Shown: piece after piece, positions 29,073-36,743 of the stretch
Numbering within the stretch: the stretch's first letter is position 1
Layout of the letters: the number at the start of each line of letters is the position of its first letter
Assembly (NCBI GenBank): GCA_050747825.1
Contig: JBOGJG010000030.1
Location: forward strand, 1 to 38,079
Length of the DNA stretch: 38,079 nt
Source of the DNA: JBOGJG01 sp050747825
GTDB taxonomy: Bacteria > Acidobacteriota > UBA6911 > RPQK01 > JBOGJG01
Reading direction: 5' to 3'
Notes under the pieces: generated by a model
What the model was told of the DNA's origin: nothing
What the model saw: only the letters and a program-made list of their open reading frames with translations
The model's database searches: none
Made by a program: the position numbers and the translations under genes

Positions 29073-30711
29073 CTTCAGCCTCCCTGCTCGAATACTCGTG
29101 AGTATGATCTCCGACCACCGGAGTTTCCTTGAAATTATGAGTCGTGGGCGGAGAGGGCGTCTCCCACTCCAATCCTTTGGCTCCCCAGGGATTGGGCCCC
29201 GCCAGAGCGCCGTGTCTGAGCGACCAGAAGAGATAGATAAAGGGAATCAGATAGCCAACGGCCAAGATGGACGCCCCGGCTGAGGACATGACGTGCAAAA
29301 CCTGAAACTCGTCCGGATAGCTGTGGTAGCGGCGCGGCATTCCCAGATAACCCAAGATGAACTGAGGGAAAAACGTGAGGTTAAAGCCCACGAACACAAT
29401 CAGAGCGGCGAATTTCGCCCAACCCTCCGGATAAAGCCGGCCCGTAATCTTGGGCCACCAGTAATGAATTCCCCCCAGGTAACCCATAATGGCTCCCCCC
29501 ACCATGATGTAGTGGAAGTGAGCGATGACGAAGTAGGTGTCGTGAACGTGAACATCAATTGCCATCGTCGCCAGAAACAGTCCGGTGAGTCCTCCAATAG
29601 TAAAGAGGCCGATAAAGCCGAACGCGTAGAGAAGCGGCGTTTGATACGAGATTGAACCCTTATAAAGCGTGGCTGTCCAGTTGAAGACCTTAATCGCCGA
29701 AGGGATGGCTACCAGGAAGCTGATTACTGAAAACACCATGCCGCCGTAAATGGATTGTCCGCTGGTGAACATGTGATGTCCCCAAACGAGGAAACCGAGC
29801 AGCGCGATCGCCAGGCTCGAAAAGGCCACGAATAAATAGCCGAAGACGCGTTTCCTGGTAAATGCCTGAACCATTTCACTGACGACTCCCATCGCCGGCA
29901 GGATCATGATGTAGACGGCAGGATGCGAGTAGAACCAGAAGAGGTGCTGAAACAGGACCGGGTCGCCGCCCAGGGCAGGATCGAAGATGCCGACTCCAAA
30001 GATCCGCTCCAGGCCGACTAACAAAAGGGAGATGGCCAGAACCGGTGTGGCCAGTACCATAATGAGGGCTGTGGCGTAGTTGGCCCAGACAAATAGCGGC
30101 AGCCGCAGCCAGGTGAGTCCGGGAGCCCGCATTGTGTGAACGGTGATAATGAAGTTGAGTCCCGTGAGAATCGAAGAGAAGCCGGCGATTAAGATTCCCA
30201 CCACTGCCATCACGACGGCAGTATTTGAATAAGAGCTGCTGAAAGGCGTGTAGAAGGTCCACCCGGTATCGACCCCCCCGATCACGACTGTGGCCAGCGT
30301 GAAGAGACCGCCAATCGTAAAAAGATACCAGCTCAGAAGATTGATGCGCGGAAAGGCCAGGTCGCGCGCGCCGATCATCAGTGGAATCAGAAAATTTCCG
30401 AGCGTGGCCGGGATCGAAGGCACCAGAAAGAAAAAGACCATAATGATCCCGTGCAGCGAGAACATCTTGTTGTAACCGTCAGAGCTTAGGAGGTCTCCCT
30501 GAGGAGTGACTAGCTCCAGACGGATCAGGGTTGCAAAGAGGCCCCCCAGGAAGAAAAACAGTGTAATAGTGATGAGGAAAAGCACTCCGATGCGCTTATG
30601 ATCCTTGGTCAGCAGCCAGGATTTGACGCCGTAGGCGGCGTTTAAGTAATTCTTTTCCGCCGGGCGGGGTTCGGCGACATTCCGCCCGGGATCGACGACT
30701 GTTGAGCTCAT
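29065..30711 (-). CDS. ctaD: Cytochrome c oxidase subunit I, A2 type
   Basis: A 548-residue heme-copper oxidase core with 12 membrane segments. The proton-channel motif reads YSHPAV (around residues 258-263) where A1-type enzymes have GHPEV; a Tyr-Ser pair replacing the glutamate defines the A2 type, as in the Rhodothermus marinus caa3 enzyme. Other landmarks are WGHHMFTSGQS with the copper-ligand histidines, and VHDTYFVIAHFHYIMVGGA with the heme ligands. It should reduce oxygen at heme a3-CuB and pump protons. The start overlaps the ctaC stop (ATGA). The first 35 residues and last 40 residues are polar. Confidence 0.96.
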   Translation of the reverse strand: MSSTVVDPGRNVAEPRPAEKNYLNAAYGVKSWLLTKDHKRIGVLFLITITLFFFLGGLFATLIRLELVTPQGDLLSSDGYNKMFSLHGIIMVFFFLVPSIPATLGNFLIPLMIGARDLAFPRINLLSWYLFTIGGLFTLATVVIGGVDTGWTFYTPFSSSYSNTAVVMAVVGILIAGFSSILTGLNFIITVHTMRAPGLTWLRLPLFVWANYATALIMVLATPVLAISLLLVGLERIFGVGIFDPALGGDPVLFQHLFWFYSHPAVYIMILPAMGVVSEMVQAFTRKRVFGYLFVAFSSLAIALLGFLVWGHHMFTSGQSIYGGMVFSVISFLVAIPSAIKVFNWTATLYKGSISYQTPLLYAFGFIGLFTIGGLTGLFLATMAIDVHVHDTYFVIAHFHYIMVGGAIMGYLGGIHYWWPKITGRLYPEGWAKFAALIVFVGFNLTFFPQFILGYLGMPRRYHSYPDEFQVLHVMSSAGASILAVGYLIPFIYLFWSLRHGALAGPNPWGAKGLEWETPSPPTTHNFKETPVVGDHTHEYSSREAEVV

Positions 30712-31718
30712 TGGTTCTGGTTCGTCCTTTCCTCGTTTTCGCCTGGTCCCTGGATGTCCCGCTCAATCTGCATCTGGGGAGAGACGGGCGCTCCCAGGGA
30801 CTTGATATATTCAACGAGCTGATTAAGCTCCTCCTGATTCACTCGCCCCTGAAAAGTCGGCATGATCGGACTGTATCCGGCTACGATTTTAGCTGTGGGG
30901 TTTAGGATCGACTCCCTGAGATGCTGTTCGTCGGCGATCACCGTTTCACCCGTGACCAGCGGGACTTCTTGTCCGAATAACCCCGTCAAAGCCGGGCCTC
31001 TTGCCCCAGCCTGGGCGTGATGGCATGTGTTGCAGCCGAGCTCCTGAAACAGCGACTGTCCGGCCTCGGCCAGCGTAAGGCGCGCCAGGGAGCCGCCACT
31101 GAGCCATGTCTGATATTCCAACGGTTCCATCACGACAACGCGCCCGCGCATGAAAGAATGCTGCGTGCCGCAATATTCGGCGCAAAAGAGGTGGTACTCT
31201 CCGGTTTTCGTGGCCTCGAACCAGATATAGTTGTAGCGCCCCGGCACTACATCCTTCTTTACCCGAAAGGCCGGGACGTAAAAGCTGTGAATGACATCCT
31301 CCGAGGACATCACCAGCCGGACGGGATGGCCGGCCGGGACATGCAATTCATTGATTTCCCGCTGTCCTGTCGGATGCTGTACTTTCCACATCCACTGTTT
31401 TCCGACTACATAGATTTCGATGGCGTCCTCAGGCGGCGTGTACATGTCAAAGTAAGCGGCTGCACCCCAGACGAACATGATCATGGCCAGGATAAGAGGG
31501 ATGATAATCCAGGTCATTTCCAGGCGAAGAGAACTCTCGACGGGCCGGGGCCGCTCATCTTCCGAGCGGCGCCGGTATTTGATGGCGAAGAACATCACCA
31601 GGATGAAGATCAAGATCGTGAAAAAGCCAGACACCGCCGTCAAAAAGAAATAAAGATTGTCTACGACCGGCGCCGCCGTAGAAGCTTGTTCTGGAAAAAG
31701 AGGAATACTGAAATTCAT
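30708..31718 (-). CDS. ctaC: Cytochrome c oxidase subunit II with fused cytochrome c
   Basis: A 336-residue subunit with two N-terminal membrane helices, a cupredoxin domain with the dinuclear CuA site (VIHSFYVP, then CAEYCGTQHSFM carrying two Cys, His and Met), and a C-terminal cytochrome c domain (heme motif LGCNTCHHAQ, likely distal Met in PIMPTFQG). The fused heme makes the complex a caa3 oxidase. Electrons should come from alternative complex III encoded upstream, probably through its cytochrome subunits, to this heme and then CuA. The ATG is two bases after the sco stop. The end, after the heme domain, is a polar stretch of about 25 residues. Confidence 0.95.
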   Translation of the reverse strand: MNFSIPLFPEQASTAAPVVDNLYFFLTAVSGFFTILIFILVMFFAIKYRRRSEDERPRPVESSLRLEMTWIIIPLILAMIMFVWGAAAYFDMYTPPEDAIEIYVVGKQWMWKVQHPTGQREINELHVPAGHPVRLVMSSEDVIHSFYVPAFRVKKDVVPGRYNYIWFEATKTGEYHLFCAEYCGTQHSFMRGRVVVMEPLEYQTWLSGGSLARLTLAEAGQSLFQELGCNTCHHAQAGARGPALTGLFGQEVPLVTGETVIADEQHLRESILNPTAKIVAGYSPIMPTFQGRVNQEELNQLVEYIKSLGAPVSPQMQIERDIQGPGENEERTNQNQ

Positions 31719-31720
31719 TC

Positions 31721-32554
31721 TTAAATCTTCTTTTCCCGGCGGATCAGCACGATTACGAGCGTGGCGAGTGAAAGCACGGTCACGATGCCGGCAATGCGCA
31801 GAGAATTTCTGATCACCAGCCCATACTTGCCCGTCAGAGGATCGTAGTGATAGCAGAACAGCAACATTTGATCGACGGGCGAGCCGATCCTGTTCTGTGA
31901 AGCCTCAATCAACCCGAAGCGCACGTCTCTGGAAGCATATTCGATGCCATAGAAGTAGCGGGCCAGCTTTCCTCGAGGAGTCGCGACCATGATGGCGCTG
32001 GCGTGCGCGTACTCGTCTCTTTGAGAATCGTAGTTGTAGCGAAATCCCACGCTCTGGGTGAGTCGAGCGATCGCTTCTTCGCCGCCTGTCAGAAAATGCC
32101 AGCCGGAGACCGATTCAGGGCGGCCATAACGGCGGACATAAGTCCTTTTGGCTTTGGCCGCCATCTGAGGTGTTTCGCCCGGATCAAAGCTTACGGCAAC
32201 AACATCGAATTCCTTACCCACGTCAAAACTGACTGCTTTGAGGCTGCGGACCAGGCCGTCCAGCACCAGGCCGCACAGCATTGGACATTCATAGTAGACG
32301 AGCGCCAGAATGACCGGCCTTTCTCCAAAATACTCGCCAAGCCGGATCGATCTTCCTTCTTCATCCGTAAAAGCCAGTTCGAGAGGCAACTGCTCGTTCA
32401 AACGCTGTTCGATTCCCACATTCTGAAGGATAGCCGGAGGGGCGCTGTCCGCCTGAGCGTGAACAGATCTGCTCAGCGAAGCGAGAACGATCATCAGAGC
32501 CGCGATCATCAGAGCCGCAACTGTAAAGGAGCGGCCCCGCAATCTATTGTTCAT
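31721..32554 (-). CDS. SCO1/SenC family copper chaperone
   Basis: A 277-residue protein (279 if the ATG at 32560 is used) with an N-terminal signal or anchor, a thioredoxin-like domain, and a C-terminal membrane helix (IVTVLSLATLVIVLIRR). The copper motif CPMLC follows VYYE, and the later His ligand is in EYAHASAIM. SCO proteins deliver copper to CuA, here that of ctaC directly downstream. The second ATG (32554) is preferred because AGGGAG lies six bases upstream. The hydrophobic N-terminus contains a 15-base tandem duplication giving AALMIAALMI, and this coding segment is derived from the palindromic element also found before icd. The start codons sit in the loop of a 13-bp hairpin. Confidence 0.9.
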   Translation of the reverse strand: MNNRLRGRSFTVAALMIAALMIVLASLSRSVHAQADSAPPAILQNVGIEQRLNEQLPLELAFTDEEGRSIRLGEYFGERPVILALVYYECPMLCGLVLDGLVRSLKAVSFDVGKEFDVVAVSFDPGETPQMAAKAKRTYVRRYGRPESVSGWHFLTGGEEAIARLTQSVGFRYNYDSQRDEYAHASAIMVATPRGKLARYFYGIEYASRDVRFGLIEASQNRIGSPVDQMLLFCYHYDPLTGKYGLVIRNSLRIAGIVTVLSLATLVIVLIRREKKI

Positions 32555-32586
32555 TTTCATCTCCCTGTTGATCTGCGGGGCCGCTC
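32493..32586. repeat. Second copy of the palindromic element, within sco and the preceding gene
   Basis: Bases 32508-32540 match 13765-13797 in 29 of 33 positions. GAGCGGCCCCGCA (32529-32541) and its exact inverse (32574-32586) form a 13-bp stem around a 32-base loop. A 15-base direct duplication (32491-32505 and 32506-32520) adjoins it. Confidence 0.75.
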
Positions 32587-32984
32587 TGCGCGCTGCTGAG
32601 CAACCCTTTCTCCAGAATCAAATCCATCGCCTTTTCAACCGGAATCCTTGCCACCCCCCTCTCCTGATCGACCCAACCGTAGCTGTTGAGGACCGCCTCG
32701 ATTTCGGCTCGAAAGACGTCTAAATCCATGCTGGGCGAAACCTGCAGCCTGGGTTCAGGCGGGGCCATGGGGCCGCCGACCACCGGCAGCTCTGCAGTGT
32801 CTTGCCGCATAGCGTCCAGGAAGAAGAACATCCCTGCCAGCACGAGGTGAATCACCACGACCGAGATGAACAGTCCAACAGCAAAATAGGCCAGGTACTT
32901 GATATTGACGCCACTGTTCTCATGGCGATGCCGTGGTCCCTGGCCGGTCGGGCCCTGATATTCTGGATACTTCTGATTAGCCAT
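32544..32984 (-). CDS. Membrane-anchored protein of the act-cta operon, unknown function
   Basis: A 146-residue protein with a polar N-terminal 28 residues, one membrane helix (YLAYFAVGLFISVVVIHLVL), a Pro-rich linker, and a C-terminal globular part with SYGWVDQERGVARIPVEKAM. This last motif is familiar to me from small proteins in respiratory gene clusters, but the function is not known to me; it may be an accessory or assembly subunit of the alternative complex III / oxidase supercomplex. It overlaps actF by eight bases at its start and sco by 11-17 bases at its end, so it is translated as part of the operon. The C-terminal tail (QSGPADQQGDENEQ) is encoded within the palindromic element region. 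Confidence 0.75.
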   Translation of the reverse strand: MANQKYPEYQGPTGQGPRHRHENSGVNIKYLAYFAVGLFISVVVIHLVLAGMFFFLDAMRQDTAELPVVGGPMAPPEPRLQVSPSMDLDVFRAEIEAVLNSYGWVDQERGVARIPVEKAMDLILEKGLLSSAQSGPADQQGDENEQ

Positions 32985-34176
32985 GCTCGACCGCCTCGTG
33001 GTGCGGGGTGAACACTGGTTCCACCCTCGGATCGTTGATCGGCATCAGCGGCCTGCTCTTGAGCTGCCACAGGTACAGCGCCATCCAGATCGCTATTAAT
33101 CCAACGGGCGTGACAATAGTGAGCCAGTGAAGGGACAATTCGGGACCGTGCAGGACAGGGCCGATCATCCAGTACCAATCGACCAGCCGCATAAACAGTA
33201 AAAGGACTGCAATGAGACGAAGCGCGCGCATCCTCCGCTTGGCAAATCGATTCAAGAGGAGCGCAAAAGGAAGGGCAAAGTGAAATAGCGCCAGCAAGGC
33301 CGCAATCCATTGCCAGCCTCCGTCTGTTCGAGTCACATACCAGGAGACCTCTTCGGGAAGATCGGCGGCCCAGATGATGAGCCACTGGGAGAAGGAGAGA
33401 TAGGCGTAGAGCATCACGAGAGCCAGCAGGAGATTTCCCAGCTCATGGAAGCGGGCCGGTGTCAGGAACTTGGACAGAGGGTCCCACTGCAGCAGGAAAC
33501 TTCCCGCAATGATTGCCGCTGCTATTCCGGACAGACCGAATCCCACCATAAAAAGCATTCCGAAGATGGTGGAAAACCAGTGAGGCTCCAGAGACATCAC
33601 CAGATCGGTGGCCGCGAAAGTCACAGTCACTCCGAAGATGAGCAGTCCCGGAGCGCTCAGGGTCTGCATCCGCCGGATGAAAGTCGGATCACCGGTCCGG
33701 TCCTGCTCTCTGGACCACCTGCCCAGCAGAAACGCCATCGTGACCCAGATCAAGAAGTAAAGCAGCATTCTGATCAGGAAAAAGGGAATATTCAGGTAGC
33801 CGGATTTGCTGAGCAGGACGGGGTCCTGTGCGACCGCTTCATGGTGAGTCCATTCGTACAGCTCGTGCAATCCCAGCAGCACTGGCAGGAACAGCAGACC
33901 CACAGGCAGGAGCGTCCCGGCTGCCGACTCTAAAAGGCTCTGGATAGAGAATCCCCAGCGGCCGTTGGTCAGGTGGTGAATCATCAGAAAGGCCAGGCTG
34001 CCCAGCGAAAGCCCGAGGATGAACATGTAGCCAATCAGATAGGAGAAGAAAAAGGGCTTTGCATCCAGAAAGGCGCCGACCGTACTCAGGCCCAGCGCGA
34101 TGATGCCGGCCACGAGCACTTTGCGCTGAAGGCGGGCCAGCTTTGGATTCAGCTCCTCTCTTTCATCTCGATTCAT
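32977..34176 (-). CDS. actF: Alternative complex III, membrane subunit ActF
   Basis: A 399-residue integral membrane protein with about ten hydrophobic segments, related to the NrfD-like ActC. ActF is one of two large quinol-interacting membrane subunits of alternative complex III, which oxidizes menaquinol and passes electrons to cytochrome c or directly to an oxidase. Supporting features are the sequence AFLDAKPFFFSYLIGYMFILG, LHELYEWTHHEAVAQDPVLL, and LWFSTIFGM-like motif PHWFSTIFGMLFMVGFGLSG. It overlaps the end of actE by 14 bases. Placement between actE and the oxidase genes is the standard order. Confidence 0.93.
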   Translation of the reverse strand: MNRDEREELNPKLARLQRKVLVAGIIALGLSTVGAFLDAKPFFFSYLIGYMFILGLSLGSLAFLMIHHLTNGRWGFSIQSLLESAAGTLLPVGLLFLPVLLGLHELYEWTHHEAVAQDPVLLSKSGYLNIPFFLIRMLLYFLIWVTMAFLLGRWSREQDRTGDPTFIRRMQTLSAPGLLIFGVTVTFAATDLVMSLEPHWFSTIFGMLFMVGFGLSGIAAAIIAGSFLLQWDPLSKFLTPARFHELGNLLLALVMLYAYLSFSQWLIIWAADLPEEVSWYVTRTDGGWQWIAALLALFHFALPFALLLNRFAKRRMRALRLIAVLLLFMRLVDWYWMIGPVLHGPELSLHWLTIVTPVGLIAIWMALYLWQLKSRPLMPINDPRVEPVFTPHHEAVEHG

Positions 34177-34756
34177 CTATTTCACCTGTCGATTGTTGCA
34201 TCTGAGAGCGCACCTCCTGGGGGACATCGGAAAGGGTCGCATTCTGGCTGAGCTGAAGAACTCGAATGTAAGCCGTAATGGCCCAGCGGTCGCGGGGGAC
34301 AACCCGATAAGCGTAGCTGTACATGGCCCCAAAACCGTGTGTGATGACATCAAAGAAATGACCGGCCGGAGCGTCCCTCAGCCGGTCGGTATGAAAGCTG
34401 GGGGGGCGCTGGAAACCTCTGTGCACAATCATGCCGGAGCCCTCTCCCAGCCGGCTGTGGCAGGGAGCGCAGTAGATGTTGAAGCGTTCGCGTCCACGCT
34501 CCAATATCGCGCCCGTGATGGGAAACGGGAAAGTCTCGGCCAGTCTCCCATTGATTCTGCCCGTGTAAAGATGCTCGTCTTCCAGGAGCTGGCCGCGGGC
34601 AACCGTCCCCTCGATGAGCGGACGGGCGGATTGTCCGTCCGCGAAGAAATCGCTGGCTTCCAGCGGCTCATAGCGTGGCATGTCATGCATGTCCTGGCGG
34701 CAGGCCGGCAGGAGCACGAAACCAACGATCAGCATTATCGATCTAAACATCATCAC
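34163..34756 (-). CDS. actE: Alternative complex III, mono-heme cytochrome c lipoprotein ActE
   Basis: A 197-residue periplasmic cytochrome c. The signal peptide ends in a lipobox (VLLPAC), so it is probably lipid-anchored. A single heme motif, YCAPCHSRLGEGSG, is followed by VHRGFQRPPSFH and a probable distal Met in HGFGAMYSYAYRV, both characteristic for ActE. It should take electrons from the iron-sulfur subunit ActB and deliver them toward the caa3 oxidase. Of the three successive ATG codons, the first is annotated; no strong ribosome-binding site helps to choose. It starts 12 bases after actD and overlaps actF. Confidence 0.94.
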   Translation of the reverse strand: MMMFRSIMLIVGFVLLPACRQDMHDMPRYEPLEASDFFADGQSARPLIEGTVARGQLLEDEHLYTGRINGRLAETFPFPITGAILERGRERFNIYCAPCHSRLGEGSGMIVHRGFQRPPSFHTDRLRDAPAGHFFDVITHGFGAMYSYAYRVVPRDRWAITAYIRVLQLSQNATLSDVPQEVRSQMQQSTGEIDESR

Positions 34757-34768
34757 GTGTACAAATCG

Positions 34769-35314
34769 CTACTCTGCAACCCTGCTAACGGTCAAAGGTC
34801 CAAGCCTGCTGAGAAAGTTCATCGTCTCGTCTTCATCAAACTGTTCGTCCGCAGCTTCGATACAGAGAAAGAAACGATCGCGACTGGCCAACGTGAAATT
34901 CGGCACGTTAAAAACCGGATGATAGGGCCGGGGCAATCCATTCAAGAGCAGCATGCCGATCACTGCTGAAAGAGCCGCAAAAAGGATGGTCATTTCGAAA
35001 GTGGGCACAATGAAGGCTGGCCAACTGTGAAGCGGCCTTCCTGCAACGTTGTAAGGAGTCGCGATCATATTGACCCAGTATTGGAGCAGGTAACCTGCAG
35101 TTCCTCCGGCGATTCCCCCCAGCAGGACAATCAGGGGCACGCGAGTCGTGCGGGAACCCAGCGCCTCCGCGAGGCCATGAATGGGGTGCGGAGTGTAGGC
35201 GTCCATCTTTCGATAACCCTGGTCATAAGCCCGCCGGGCGGCGATCAGAAGATCGTCTGGCGTCTCGAACTCTGCCATGACGCCGTAGAGTTGACTTCCT
35301 GTCTCTTTCTCCAT
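34769..35314 (-). CDS. actD: Alternative complex III subunit ActD (DUF3341)
   Basis: A 181-residue protein with two closely spaced membrane helices (RVPLIVLLGGIAGGTAGYLL and FEMTILFAALSAVIGMLLL) and soluble ends. The N-terminal part, YGVMAEFETPDDLLIAARRA, and MDAYTPHPIHGLAEALG are the family hallmarks. ActD carries no cofactor; it contributes to the membrane part of alternative complex III. Its ATG is one base beyond the actC stop and the gene ends 12 bases before actE. Length and order are as in other act clusters. Confidence 0.93.
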   Translation of the reverse strand: MEKETGSQLYGVMAEFETPDDLLIAARRAYDQGYRKMDAYTPHPIHGLAEALGSRTTRVPLIVLLGGIAGGTAGYLLQYWVNMIATPYNVAGRPLHSWPAFIVPTFEMTILFAALSAVIGMLLLNGLPRPYHPVFNVPNFTLASRDRFFLCIEAADEQFDEDETMNFLSRLGPLTVSRVAE

Positions 35315-35315
35315 A

Positions 35316-36743
35316 CTAATGCTCTTCGGGCAGCCTGCCCGTAACCGTCAATCCTTCCGCCCTATGGCTCTTTCTCCTGGGCACCAACTCCTTGACCTCC
35401 GAGATGGCGATCATGGGCAGGAGGCGGACGAACAGGAACATCAGGCTGATGAAAAGCCCGATGGTGCCAAGGTAAATGGAATAATCCCAGATCGTGGCGG
35501 TGTAACCTCCCCAGGAGGAGGGCATAAAATCTCGCTTGAGGCTGGTGATGACAATTACCCATCGCTCCAGCCACATCCCCACATTGACGAACATCGCAAT
35601 TATGAACAGCAGGAGCGGATTCGTCCGAATGCGCCGCGACCAGAGCGCCTGGGGCACAGCAATATTGGAAAGAACAAGCAACCAGTACATGTACCAATCC
35701 GGACCGAATATTCTGTTCCACATCATGAATCGCTCGATCTGATTGGCGCTGTACCAGGAATAAAAAGCCTCCGTCCCGTAACCGTAAGCCACGATCAATC
35801 CAGTCGCCAGCATGACTTTAGCGCTTACCTCCAGGTGGCGCATGGTGACAAAATCTTCCAGACCGTACCACTTGCGGATCGGAATGATCAGGGTCAAGAC
35901 CATGGCAAATCCGGAGTAAATGGCGCCGGCAACGAAATAAGGAGGGAAGATGGTGGTATGCCAGCCGGGGAGCTGAGACAACGCGAAATCCAAACTCACC
36001 ACGCTGTGAACCGACAAAACCAGAGGTGTCGCCAGGCCGGCTAGAAGCAGGTAGGCCATTTGATAGCGCTGCCAGTGCATGGCGGAGCCACGCCACCCCA
36101 GTGCGAAGAAGCCGTAAGCGCTTCTGCCGAAACCGCTACGGGCGCGGTCGCGCATCGTGGCCAAGTCCGGAATCAGGCCCACATACCAGAAAAGCAGCGA
36201 AACTGTGGCGTAAGTGCTGACCGCAAACACGTCAAAAATCAGCGGGCTGCGGAATTGCGGCCACAGGTCCATCGAATTGGGGTAGGGGAGCAGCCAGTAG
36301 GCCAGCCAGGGCCGTCCCAGGTGAAGGATGGGAAACATCCCCGCGCAGGCCACTGCGAAGAGCGTCATCGCCTCAGCAAAGCGGTTGATGGATGTCCGCC
36401 AGTCCTGGTGCAGCAGCAGCAGAATGGCCGAAATCAGCGTCCCGGCATGGCCGATTCCAATCCACCAGACGAAATTGATGATGGCAAACCCCCAGGCTAC
36501 GGGAATGCTGACGCCCCAGATACCTACTCCGCGGACAAACAGGTAAGTCACGGAGGCCAGAAAAACGGTCAGCAGGAAGAATCCCACCCCCATGACGATA
36601 AACCAGCCCTTGGGCGCTCCGGGCCGGAGCACGACGTCACTGATTTTGTCAGTGACGGTCCCGTAGGTGTGTCCCGGGCCCAGGATGGGGAAATCCTTTC
36701 CTCGTGCCCGCTGCACTACTTCAGGTTCAACTGTGCTGGGCAT
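35316..36743 (-). CDS. actC: Alternative complex III, quinol-binding membrane subunit ActC
   Basis: A 475-residue NrfD/PsrC-like membrane protein with ten hydrophobic segments. ActC is the membrane anchor next to the iron-sulfur subunit and contains the proposed quinol site of alternative complex III. Sequence marks include FVWWIGIGHAGTLISAILLL, the loop RPWLAYWLLPYPNSMDLWPQ, VVSLDFALSQLPGWHTTIFP and NVGMWLERWVIVITSL. It overlaps actB by 17 bases and is followed one base later by actD. No unusual features were seen. Confidence 0.95.
   Translation of the reverse strand: MPSTVEPEVVQRARGKDFPILGPGHTYGTVTDKISDVVLRPGAPKGWFIVMGVGFFLLTVFLASVTYLFVRGVGIWGVSIPVAWGFAIINFVWWIGIGHAGTLISAILLLLHQDWRTSINRFAEAMTLFAVACAGMFPILHLGRPWLAYWLLPYPNSMDLWPQFRSPLIFDVFAVSTYATVSLLFWYVGLIPDLATMRDRARSGFGRSAYGFFALGWRGSAMHWQRYQMAYLLLAGLATPLVLSVHSVVSLDFALSQLPGWHTTIFPPYFVAGAIYSGFAMVLTLIIPIRKWYGLEDFVTMRHLEVSAKVMLATGLIVAYGYGTEAFYSWYSANQIERFMMWNRIFGPDWYMYWLLVLSNIAVPQALWSRRIRTNPLLLFIIAMFVNVGMWLERWVIVITSLKRDFMPSSWGGYTATIWDYSIYLGTIGLFISLMFLFVRLLPMIAISEVKELVPRRKSHRAEGLTVTGRLPEEH

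Noticed and set aside
30708..31718. The CuA/cytochrome c protein considered as a nitrous oxide or nitric oxide reductase subunit
   Set aside because: Two N-terminal helices, the CuA motif and the neighbouring ctaD, ctaE and ctaF identify caa3 subunit II.
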